Source of the DNA: Siphlonurus alternatus
Taxonomy: Eukaryota; Arthropoda; Insecta; Ephemeroptera; Siphlonuridae
Length of the DNA: 64,000 nucleotides
Direction: 5' to 3'
NCBI GenBank assembly: GCA_949825025.1
Contig: OX463788.1
Location: forward strand, 22,177,971 to 22,241,970
Shown here one piece after another: positions 24,601-37,000 of the stretch (position 1 is the stretch's first letter; every line of letters starts with the position of its first letter). Made by a program: the position numbers and the translations under genes. The notes under the pieces were generated by a model. It searched no databases. It saw nothing but the letters and a program-made list of their open reading frames with translations, and was not told the DNA's origin.

Positions 24601-27600
24601 TCTTCTAGCAGACACGTACATAACTTTTGTTAATTCATTGATGGTCCAACGTGTGCTATCAATATTATACTATTATAATATTGATATATTATATTATTAT
24701 CGTATGAACCTGAAAAGACGAAAAAAAAAAAAAAAAAAATCGCAAGATACCGCGAAGCACAACACTCACTTCCGGCTTCGTGAATCGCGCCCATTATATA
24801 TATACGTACCCATGATAGAATTATAGTGATCGACGTACCATATTAATATTTGTTGTTATAAATAAAATTTAGCATAAATAAATTATAAAATAGCGTAAAT
24901 ATATTTACTATATATATTTTTATGATTAATTCAGCAATGGAATTCTGCTACGCGTCTATAATATATACATAAATAATGCATGCAGTTAACAAAGTATTCT
25001 TTGATCGAGCATAACTCGCTGTGATATTTAATCGTCTTAATTGATTACATTTATTTTAATTTCCGCATTTATGTGCAGACCTGTAAAACAAGTAGCATGC
25101 TAATTAAGCTAATTTTTTTGCATCAATTGCAATTAATGAACTTATAATTGCCTATTGCATTGCTGTTATTTATTACACAAAAAAAAAAAAAAAATCAACA
25201 TTATCAGCGATCGACGATGCTAAAATCACCCAAACTCGGCTGTGTTCGATTCTATTTTTAATAAATAATTTTTTTTAATAGTCCCTGCACAGCCTTTTTT
25301 TTCCTTAAAATTAAAATAATGATAAACATGAAATAATATTATAGTAATACACAGTAATTTTATGTCTTACCCATGCATTTTCATTTGTCAGCTAGAAAAC
25401 GAACCATGAAAATGTTTAAGTAGCTGAAAAAAATACGGGTATCATATATGCATACGCAACGTATATAAAATATTGAAGACGAGCGCGTTTCATTAATTTT
25501 AATTAATTCTGTAATTCTATTACATCGTGTTTTTAATTTCTAGCCGAGTTAACAATTAACGTGAGAGAGGATTATTACATGCATTTTCAAGCCCAGTCAG
25601 ATCATGGTAAATTTTATTTATTAATTATTATTTTTTTTAAAGATGACCGACGGACTTTTATACGTATTTTTTATCGTATTTACATTATAAAAGTGCTGTA
25701 TACAGGATTTTAATTTCCAATTAATATTTCCGGAGATAATCAGTTTTTTGCTTCTCCTGAACAATTAGAAAAATTGCAGATCAGCCAGAAGGCCATAACT
25801 TACAATATGCAGATCAGCCAGAGAGTTATAACTTACAATATATAGATCGGCCAAAGAGTCATAACTTACAACTGGAAGATCGGCCAAAAACGCGCTACAA
25901 CGACGATATGCAATAATGCACCAATAGATGGAGCTACTAATTTTATGCAAAAATAAGGGCTCTGCATGGGTTAAAAAAATTATTTTTCCTATCCATTATG
26001 AATGCAGATATGACAAATGGGCGCTGCCACGTCAATATACTGTATTATTAAATTTTTCAAAGGATGAAACTTGATTGTGGTTGGAGCATACTCAGATTGG
26101 TGTCTTTCTTTTTAACAGCCTCAAATTCCATACAGTATCTTGGAAGGAATCATGAAGCGTGATTCAAGGATGTGGAAGTTAGCTAGAATGCAGTTCAACC
26201 GTCTGTTCTTCAATGGTCTACTAATGGAGTATGAAACAAAGAAATCCTTTGCTAGAGTATGTACCATGACATTTTAGTGCAATGATAATCTTTACAGTAA
26301 TTAATTTCTTTATTATTTTTCTAGATTCTTACCCTGAATTATGGCTCCATTCTGAAAGAATTTCTAACCGATGATCACGACCACTCATTCTCCATAGCAT
26401 CTCTCTCTGTGCAAGTGTACACTGTACCTTCACTGGCTCTGTACTTGATTGAACACGAAGAAGTACTGTACAACTTGGTCAACGTGTTTTACTCGGAGTG
26501 TGTTCGCTTGTGCAATGCTGGTAAGCTGTAAATAACAATAATAATTGCAAAATTAATTAATTAATTATATGGCAAAAAAGCCATATAATAATTAAGCAGA
26601 ATGATAACAGTAAAAAAATAAAAATGGTATTACACATGCTAGGTTCTGCTGTAGTATTAATAAAATACAGGTACTTTACGTAGTGGTAAACACATCTGAT
26701 TCATAATCTGATGGTCGTGAGTTCGATTCCAGGCACCGACAAACTTTTCACAAATGGTGGTTGCTAAAAAAAAACTTTTCATGCATCCAAGAAGTGACTC
26801 ATGGCACCTTTCATCAATTGCCAACATCCTGACTGAGGTTTCCATGGTTTCCTCAGTCAAAACCAGACGAATGCTGGGATGGATTGATATAGGCCGTGGC
26901 CACGCCAGTTTAGAAGGGACCCACTAAACCCTAAGCAATATGCTAGGTCGGGTTCACGAAGAGCCAGGAAGTTAAATTTAGTCAGTTGTGACCATTAACC
27001 TACAACAGGGTTCAGTTAAAGCAAAAAAAAAACAATAAAAAATGTATTATTACATATTTGATATTATTTATGTCGTCAATCAGTGGTAATTTACCTCATA
27101 AAACATCAAGAGATGGCATTGAAAACCTCCTCGATAGAATTAGTATGACTCGACTACACATGTACTTTGGCCAGTAGCAAAGTTCTGATATCAACACAAT
27201 GCCACTTTTAGAATCACTCCGGTAAAATCCACCAGATGTCCATACCTGTCTTGATGAAGTTGATCTGTTCGGCTTTTTAAAATTTTACAGGATTTTAACT
27301 GTCAATTAACATTCAATTTTGAACCAACATGATAGAAATTACATGAGATATGCTGTGTATAATGTGCAAAATCTTCATAGCCATGTATAAAAAATAATGA
27401 TAATTTTGAACTTTTTTCCACAATTTGCCGGATAGTTGGTTTCATGTAACAAGAAGTTAATCTTTGTCAGATTACGTAATCTGTTTTTTGCTCTAGAATT
27501 ATCATGAAAAAAGCAATAAGTAATTATTACATTATTGTATTTTGCGTGATAATTAGAGTAATCCCTACGAAGTTCTACCCACCCTTTCTATACACCTAAC

Positions 27601-27985
27601 CAGGTGTGAATCTTGAGGAGGGAGGGAGGGATAAGAAACAAAAAATTGTGCTGTATTTAATGTTTTTATTTTCATAGAAGCATTACAATCCTTATCTCAA
27701 CCCTCCTTATCACCTTAAGAGTAAGGTAACATGAAACAGCTGATTTTGTAGTCCCATTTGATTAGCATGTAAAACTTAGCAACCTCATAATAATTCTGAA
27801 TCTTTTTTTAGAGACAGTCCTTAGCACTAAGAAGTTGCAGAAAAAATTTCAAAACAATCTGATGTTTTAGTTTAGCTCTCCATGGGAAAGCCCTATACTG
27901 AAAACTTAAAAACTTAATTTAAAAAAATTGTCTCGTCCTAGTGTTTTGAAATTTTTTCTGCAACTTCTTGGCGCTAAAGACTGTC

Positions 27986-28019
<34 letters not shown>

Positions 28020-31000
28020 AGAATTATTATGAGGTTGCTAAGGTTACATGTTAATCAAATGGGACTACAAAATCAGCTGTTTCGTGTTATAAGTCGTTGG
28101 TTTAAAATTTCATTGATGCTGTAAAATTGAACTCTGCAAAAAAATTAAACATTTATTAATAACCAGCTCTTTGGTGTAGTGGCTAGTACGCTCTGCTCTC
28201 GTCCGAGAGGTCCCCGGTTCAAATCCCGAGCACGGCAGACTTTTCGTGACTTGGGATGAGTGTGACTGGCTACTAGATGAAGGAGTTGGTAGGAGGAATG
28301 CAACTTAGAGCTGTCTATACTTTGCTGGAGTGATTAAGACTGCGGAATGTTATGCAAACAACATATGTGCCCCACTTAGAATCAGTACTTAACTGTCTGG
28401 CGTGCAGACTGGGTATTAGGAGCCCCAGAAAGAACACTGTGAACAATGTTGAAAAACAAGTTCCGCCGTTGGTAACCGACCAACCACATTTACTAATATT
28501 TAAAATGTTCTTTACATCTCTATCAGTAGCTAAAATATCAGGTATACAAATTCGAGCTAGTTTTTTATGGTTGGTTGGTTGGTATTTTGGGGCAATTGAC
28601 ACATTTTGGTCATGTATGCCCCCGCTAGTTTTTGAGTTATGAACTTTTAAAGTTGACTACTTTAATATGAAGAGATGGAACTTCCATGTTAAATTAGTAA
28701 ACTTTAAGAGTTCATAACTTAAGAACTAGCTCAAATTTGTATACAGGACCTGATACTTTAGCTACTGATAAGGGGTGTAGAGGTGCAGTGGAGAACATTG
28801 TTTTGTTGTTGTTGTTGTTGTTTTCATAATTTTCATGTGTGTGTGTGTGTGTGTGTGTTTCACATTGAGCGTGTTACCTTGCCCTTAAAAGACCAAATGC
28901 CTCCAAGGGGTGTCATCCACCACTCTTTCAAAGAATATTTATAAATACTGTAGTTTCTGGGTTCTGAAAAATGTGAGAAAAAAATTGAATCAGCATGATC
29001 ATTTCCATCAATTTCCAGGGGTAATCTAATCTAAAGCACTTCAAATGTGATAAACTGAATAATAAATTAATGAATTGAATATTTAATTGACAATGGAGGA
29101 AAGAAAGAAGTTTATGTTGGTGTGTATTACCCTTTTCATATTTTAATTGTATTATGAAATTTGCCTCTTGCGTTGTTTCATGTGCTGAATTGTCCCATGT
29201 TATTGAGTGATGTGGTCTGTAGGCATGACACAAGTGAGTTTGTTTTAGACCTGAAGCTGGTGCTGGGACGCAACCCCCTTGTGCAGCAGTTCAAACGGTC
29301 TCACTACGTGCTCTATGACCTGCGCTACCTTCTGAGTTTCAAGCCAAGTGCATGGAGCGACACACTCCGCCGCGGCTTTCTGCGTGGCTTTACCATATTC
29401 CTCAGGGTGATCGCCCTGATGCAGGTCAGTTTCAACTTTTTACTGGCAATGACTGCTTGGTCCACAGACTCAAAGCCAATACATCAATAAATTCAATTCA
29501 GTCATTTTCAACTTTTGAATACTGAGAGGGGATCTAATGTTTGTGTTGATTCAGGGTATGGAGACATTTGCAAGGTGTCTCTATGAACATGCTGAGTACG
29601 AGCAAGAGTGGGAGTCTGCCTTCTACCTGCACTGCAAGATGGCTTTTGTCATCTCTCTGATGCACGAGTGGTGTGGAGAAGACAAAACTGTACTCATAAA
29701 GGCTTACAAGTAAGTTATGGGTATAAAAGTATTGAGTGTTTGCAATCAGTTTTACATTTTTTGTGACCCTAGGGCAACTCTGAGGAGGATCCAAGAAAAT
29801 CCTTTTCCCGGAATGGAAAAGCCACCAAAGGAATGCACTGTTGCGGGCCACAGTGCCATGTGCTTGGAGTATGATGTATCGAGGAAGAGTGTGTCTATTC
29901 ACATGCCTCTGACTCGGATTCTGGCTGCTTTGCACTTGCACTTGCAAAAGTTTGGCCTTGACTTCAATTCTTCAGAGTTGCAGTTCATGCAACGACCCCG
30001 CATTGACCAAGTGCTGGAGCCTGTACTGCGTCAACAAGCCCTTATTGCCCAGGTAACCAACCTTCTTTAAGGTCCAGTTTTACAAATTTTAAGAGTTTGA
30101 GAGAGTAGAATTAACCCTCATTCTGTTCTCAAAGAGACGCTGTTTGTTTCAGAGGTTTGAATGTAAGTTTGAATTGCAGGTTCATGCTAACATGTGGCGT
30201 CGCAATGGAATGAATCTGCCCAACCAGTTGCAATGGTATGCTAACAGCAAGTGTCGTAATGAGATGCTAGACTGCGACATTGTCATGATGCAAACAGCTG
30301 CCTCTGTCATGGGTCCTGATGAATTTATCATCACACTGCTGAATCGGTTCAATCTGGTAAACTGGGCTCAAGACGACTACTGTCACGAACTTCAGGTATA
30401 CTCATTGTTCATCATTCACAAAACTTTTTAATTTTCAGGTACATCTAAATAAGTCTAGTGAAAACGAAATATCTGTTTAAGATAAATCATTTGTTAAAAC
30501 TCGGTTAATTGCGTCAACTATTAATTTTTTTAGTTTATTTTTTAGAAATGAAGGGACTATTTATTTTTTTTGTATAATACAGTATATCATCGCCTCAATA
30601 TGTGAGTGCTTTAAGCTCAACAAGGTTTTGTTGCAAATTTAGACCTTATGCTATATGAGCATTACAGTCTATAATTACAACAACACCTTGTGGTGCTTAG
30701 AGCACTCTCTATTTCTGAATCAACAATATGTATACTGTATTTACTGTATAATGTACTGTATGAGAGCCCAGCAATCAAACGGTGATAAACCGTCAGTCAC
30801 TCATAAACGTCATATTTACTGCAGGTTGTTATCAGTGGAACGAGATATGAAACTGAACTTTACCTGCAATGGCTTTTATTCCCGTTCGGATAGCTTGGCC
30901 CTCATATATAATTATATTATTATTAGTCTTTTATTAAACACAAAAAGTGTACATACAACATAGTATTATAAATATATATTCATTATAAATTATAAATATA

Positions 31001-34000
31001 TAATTATATACATATTATATATCAATATTATTATAATAATAATAACGGCACTGAAAAGAAAGAACGTTACTGGAGGCTTCAAGTGTTTCCTGGCACAAAA
31101 TGTTTCTTCAGAAGCCATCATGGTCCTACCGGACCATTCAGGAGTTTGTATTTTGAATCCAGAACTTTTTTCCTCAAAAACCGTGCTTTAATGTTGAAAC
31201 AGCCATTTAATATCTTCTTATATAAAATATAAGTTTAGTTAGGACAGTTGAAACACTAAAAAATCAGCTGACTTGAAGCCTTTATGCTCCTACCACAAAT
31301 TGCCACCTAGGGGGCACGAAGTACTATTGTTTATAACTTATATTGAGGAAGAAAGTTGCCAAACTTTTCTTTTTCCATCATGCATAAAATGAAGGAGCCT
31401 TCCAGCTGTCCTTTCATTTAATTATTAGTTCAGGGTGCACAATTTTACTTGTAAAGTTGTTCATAATGTGAGTGTCTAATTTTTATAGAAATAAAGAGTC
31501 CAAAATGTGCTAAATGGAAACCTACATGAAAATTTTCTATTGCAGAAATGAATAGAGGGTACCAAGTTATGCTACTCTTAATTTTTTAAGATTTTTTTGA
31601 AAACCAGAACTATTTTTAATGATTATTGAAAGTGCGGCCACTCCCCCTGGAGGCGTCAATAGGCGTCTTGGTCTTATCCTTTTTATTAAGGATTCAAGGG
31701 TGCCAACTTACAGAACTTTAAATAATTATTTAAAAATAGTTCCGGGTCTCAAAAAAATCTGAAAAAATTCAGAGTAGCATAATTAAGTGCCCTCTATTCA
31801 TTTGTGCAATAAAAAAAATTTCATATAGATTGTCCATTGTCAACGGAGTGTTAAGTGGTGTAATGCTGCAGGGTCCAGAAGATGACAGTCTGCGCCAAGT
31901 AATCACACTTGCTGAAGAGCTGTTGGGGGTGCTGATCACAGTGGTAGGAGAACGCTTCAAGCCAGGGGTAGGTCAAGTGACCGCTGAGCAGTGCCTGTGC
32001 CATGAGATTGTGCAGCAACTTTGCATCAAGCCTATGACCCACTCTGAGCTCAACCAGTCCCTGCATAAAGACTTTAACCATGAAACTGGTCTGGAGAATG
32101 TTGTTGACTTGGTGGCAACACTCAAAGAACAGTCACATGGCAAAAAGTTGTATGAACTGAAGTCAGGTAAAGAAGAAAAATGCTTTATGTTTGTTTCACT
32201 GTAATATTTGTAATTACCTCTCTTTGTAGAACACAATCAGGAATTCAACCTGTTCTTCTATCATTTCACAAGAGAGGATCGTAGTAAAGCTGAAGAGAAT
32301 CAACGGAAACAACATAAACTTGCTAAGGAGCTGGAGTGTTGCCCTCCGCCCCTCCCTCCTCCCTTCACACCTGCCTATGCCAAGGTGGCAGACCTGCTGC
32401 ACTGTGATGTCATGTTTGCTATTATAGAGAATGTGATTGGCAGGTAAGTGTCAAATTAAAATCATCTAATTTACTAATATGCTGTCATAATTTACAATTC
32501 TTACATCTGTTAATTTGTAATATATTTCTAGGACATTGAATTTACGCAACAGTTGCTTTTCGGAGCTTCAGTTACAAGAAACATTGTATCTGATGGGTTA
32601 TGCCCTACTGGAGGAAGAGCGCCAACTGAAAGCTGCCAAGAGCACAAATCCTCCAAGTGAAGTGAATATGAAGTTCAGTACCCGAGCTGAGGAGACTCGA
32701 ATCCTTCCTGGCATGCTGGAGTATTTGCTCAAGTGCCCACGTGTTGAGGCTCAGGGACAGATTCCTCTAATCACTTGGATTCTCTGTATGTATTAATGCT
32801 GTAGAAGAAAATTTTAACTTGTGCCTTATAACGTTGGTTTGTTCACAGGCAAGTACCGTCACATTCTGAGACTTCGAGACCTCACCTCAGAGCAGATGGT
32901 TGAAGAAGGAGACAATCCCAAAGCTGGAACTTCACAGGATGAGGAAGCTGCCAAGGTCAGTAGCAAACTCACTTGCGTAGTGTCTTCTTGTTAACACTAG
33001 TTTGCTCTGCAATCTTATAGAAGGCGAAGGAGTCTCGCTCAGAATGGGTGGCAAAACACCGAGCAAAAACCCTCCAACAGATGCAGGCCATGCAAGCAAA
33101 TTTTATGAAGGAGAATGCCCAACTTCTTGCTAGTGTTGGTAAGTGTATATTACCACTATTGTAAGCATAAACTAGAGATGCGTTTATTAACTTTATTTGC
33201 ATAATTTCTGTTGTTTTTATTGACACTGACAGTAACTTTCATTACTTTTCAGAAGCTGAAATGAAATCGGAGGACAGCTGCTCGGTGCAGTATGTGTCTG
33301 ATGAGCCAGGTGTTGGGCCACCTGTGGCTGTGGGCCCCAAGCGAGCAGCCCCTGCCCCTCTGGAGGCCAGGTCAGTTGGCATAAGTCATAATATTCCATT
33401 GATTTTCGATTCAAAAAGAGAAACTTGGCCTCTTGCATGATGAATACAACTTTTAAACAGTCATTATTCTGATTAACAGTGATATTTAAAGGAGGGGGGG
33501 GGGGGGTCTCAATCCTTCCCCTGCCTTTCCCTTTATTTTTAATATTTTAATGTCCATTTATATGGAAGCAAAGTTCAAAATAAATATAGAAATATATATG
33601 TATATATTAATATCATCTTAATGGTCATGGTCATTAAGATGGTATTAACTCATTAACTCCAGGTTTTAGTTGAATATAGCATATTCTGTTAAAATTGCTG
33701 AAATATTAATTTAAATATATTTATTTTTATTTATTTATTTTAAATCATTTGGCTTGTACAGAGACAAACATTGATCAAGTCAAAACCTTATTATATAACT
33801 AAAATTAAAATATACTTGATGTATACAAGGACAAAATAAAACACAACCTACCTAATAAAATTATTCAACAATTAACAATAAAAATGACAAATAAACTAAC
33901 TTCATACAATATTTTCAGTCAATTTACTACTCAAAAATGATTATACTAAATAATACTCCTTGGGGGACATTCACAGAGCACTTTAACCTCCAATTTAGCC

Positions 34001-37000
34001 CCGATTTTTAACCCTGGTGCTAAACATGGTGCTAAGCTATGAGCTTAACATGGTTAGCCCCTGGTTTAGTACCATGTTTAGCACCAGGGTTAAAAATCGG
34101 GGCTAAAGTGCTTTGTGAATGTCCCCCCTTATTAATTAAAATTTTCGTAGACTGTGTTTAAAATAATTGTTAATGGTTATATTTGTAAGACTATTTGGCA
34201 GAAAATCATAAATTTTGGCTGTTTGATACATAGAATTATTTTTCCATTTACATATTTACTGTGCTTTCTCTGTATATGTAGAGATTACATTTTGTATTTT
34301 AATATTTTGAATACAATCTGAAGGTCAAAAGACTATCAACCATTTATCACTGTACAGCATTTACTTCTTTTCTCATACAACAAAGTAGTTGCCTATTGTA
34401 CTAACCTGGCACTAATTATTTGACTTTTTGTTAAATACTTGTCTATGCCTATTCAATAATTTTCAAACTAAAAAATAACTTCCTCCCATCTTGCTAATTC
34501 AAGGCCTTTAAAATAATTTGCTTTAATGCACTAGTAAATTAGTCACACGTATTTAAAGTTCTTAGAGGTCTGCCGGTAAGAACTCCTCTGTAGTTATGAA
34601 TTATGTGTTAAATGATTTGTAAGATTGAAAAAAAATGTTGCAGGTTCACATGCATTCTCTGTCAAGCCACAGAGCTGGTGGGTGCTTATGACTCTCGTCC
34701 CATGGTGATGGCAACTCTGGTTCAACAGTCAACTGTCCTGTGCCGTAGAAGAGAGAAAGCTAAAATGCCGATCTTTGATGATGATGATATCACTGCCCCA
34801 ATGCCCTGTGCTGCAAGCAAGAGCCTCTGCCTCACCACAAATTTGGGACCTGCCCCACATGCAAGCTCGTGTGGACACAAGATGCACACTGAGTGCTTCA
34901 ACAAGTACTATGAGAACGCTGTTGCCAAGGAATCTCGCAGATCTTTCCGGCGACTTGCCCCTCCATTTGATATTGAGCGTCAGGAGTTCATGTGCCCTTT
35001 GTGCAACAACTTGAGTAATAGTGCTCTTCCAGTCATCCAACCTATAGAAACATTCTCACCCTACTCAGAAGAAGAATCAAAAGTAGATGTGAGCCTGGAA
35101 GAGTGGTTTACCATCTTGGAGAATGTTTCAACGTTAATGGTATAATCTTTGTTTTGATTTTTCTCTCCACAACATTAGTGATATTTTGTTTGTTTTAATA
35201 TCCTTTGTTTGTTTTTGTAGGGCTATCGGGAAAGCAAGACAAGTGTATTTGCTGCTCAGACATACACATCGTTGTTCAGCCCTCCCTCCATCACTGAGGT
35301 TAGTTTTCGTGCTATGTACTGCAAGGAAAAAAGTTCATGGTTTGAAATATTAATTGAAAACTTTCTTTGCAAAGTCCACGTGCCTCAAAGTAACCATTAA
35401 CATATTGTAGTCTTGTAACTGACCCTGACCTCCTCCCCTTGACATTAACTATGTAATGGCCTTAAGTTAGTCTATATAGGGGCGAGAGGAGGAAGGTGAG
35501 AGTGAGTATCCAAACTTTAACATTACTAGCCACTTACTTTGATTTAAATCTTATTCACTTCTTATTTGTATTTTATTATATTTATTTTTTATAACAGGTT
35601 TGAAGTTATTGCATCAATAAACATTTTTTGATGAAAAAAGTTTCCGTTTCATTGTAAAGGATTACTTCGGAATCAAAAATTGAAGAAAGATGGCACCTGC
35701 TGATGTTTTTGAGGTTTGTCGTACCTGCAGCTCCTTTCTTGAGATAGTATGAGGACCACACCTCCTACCACTTTTCCACATCATGCTCGGTGTGATTGAG
35801 TACAAAAGCCAGGCAGCCGCTGCCTTGATATTTTTATTGCTCTCTTGTCAGGCATTGTTGAAATCACCCCTTTAAATTCTTGGAAAGCAGAAACCACTAC
35901 CGGATGCTGACACTCAAATAAACTACTCTTACTCTCTCCGCTTTATCTCGAGAACAGGGCCGCAGATACAGATGGGACAAACACCAAAAACATCAGCAAA
36001 TGCCTTATCTTTTTTTCAATTTTTTATTCTGGAATAGTCCTTTAAGGAAAATGAAGTAAATGCAGAAATTGCACTATTGACAACAAGAATGTTATGTTGA
36101 AATACATTACTTAGTAGTATAACAATAGGTATATTGATATTAATTAATTGAGCAGTTACAGTCAGACTTGACAGTCAATACTTTCAATACTTACACTTAC
36201 AAGAATTTAAAATATGATGTATAGAAAACAAAAAATAATTAATATTTACTGTGGTTAGACAAAATGATGCTTTACTCGAACCATAATTACTGCAATTAAT
36301 ATTCGTGAGGTAAATCACAATAAAGATCTTAAAGCAGACAGCAAATTTTAAGGACTGCAGAAAACTTGGGACTACTGAAGGGGCAGATACTCAGTGTTAC
36401 CTGCAGATGGAATTTATAAATGAATAATATGCAATCACTCTCAACTTCTATTTGATCACTGAATATCCTTTAATAAAAGTGTTGAGCTACTGGCATACAT
36501 AATTACGTTCCTTCTTGTCATGGTAATATATGATTTGTTTTGTTGTGGCAGGTATGCCGTCAGCTGAGCCCTGAGATTGGAGAGAAGCTCTTCAATCTGT
36601 TCCCTGAGGAGAAGCAGATCCCAATGAATGCACTGCCCAATGAAACATGGTACTTTGTGGAAAAGTTTACCAACAGTGTCATACTGGTAAGATTAACAAA
36701 CATTCAATTCCCGAAAGTGTTTTCAAGTGTAATGGTTGTATACAGGCCGCAACAGGTTACCCGATGCTAGGAGAAAACACTGCACGCCTGGGCTACCTGT
36801 GGCAGACCTGTGCATACACAATCCACGCCATGGAGTGGATTCAGCGAGAGCCAGGCAAGGCTCTGTTGGGCCAGTTTACTTCCCGTCAGGAAGAGATGCT
36901 ACGTGCCCTGCTCCTTACTGGTGCACTGCATCCAGCTCAGATGCAAATAAAAGTAAGACGTCGATAAAAAAAATATTGTTTATCATAAGTTTTAATATGG

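Noticed and set aside
26672..26740. A functional tRNA-Met gene
   Set aside because: The acceptor stem does not pair and a SINE body with poly-A follows; it is a tRNA-derived head.
28170..28240. A functional tRNA gene
   Set aside because: Box B is exact but the T-stem and acceptor stem do not pair; it continues into a repeat body.
29534..29947. A 137-residue minus-strand open frame
   Set aside because: It is antisense to two UBR exons and their short intron.
31829..31871. Extra 5' part of UBR exon 15 (43 bases)
   Set aside because: Starting at 31829 in the phase set by exon 14 gives an early TGA; starting at 31872 preserves the frame, and the extra bases include MITE sequence.
34722..35040. 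Minus-strand open frames opposite the RING exon
   Set aside because: They are antisense shadows of a 496-nt coding exon with clear RING-H2 residues.
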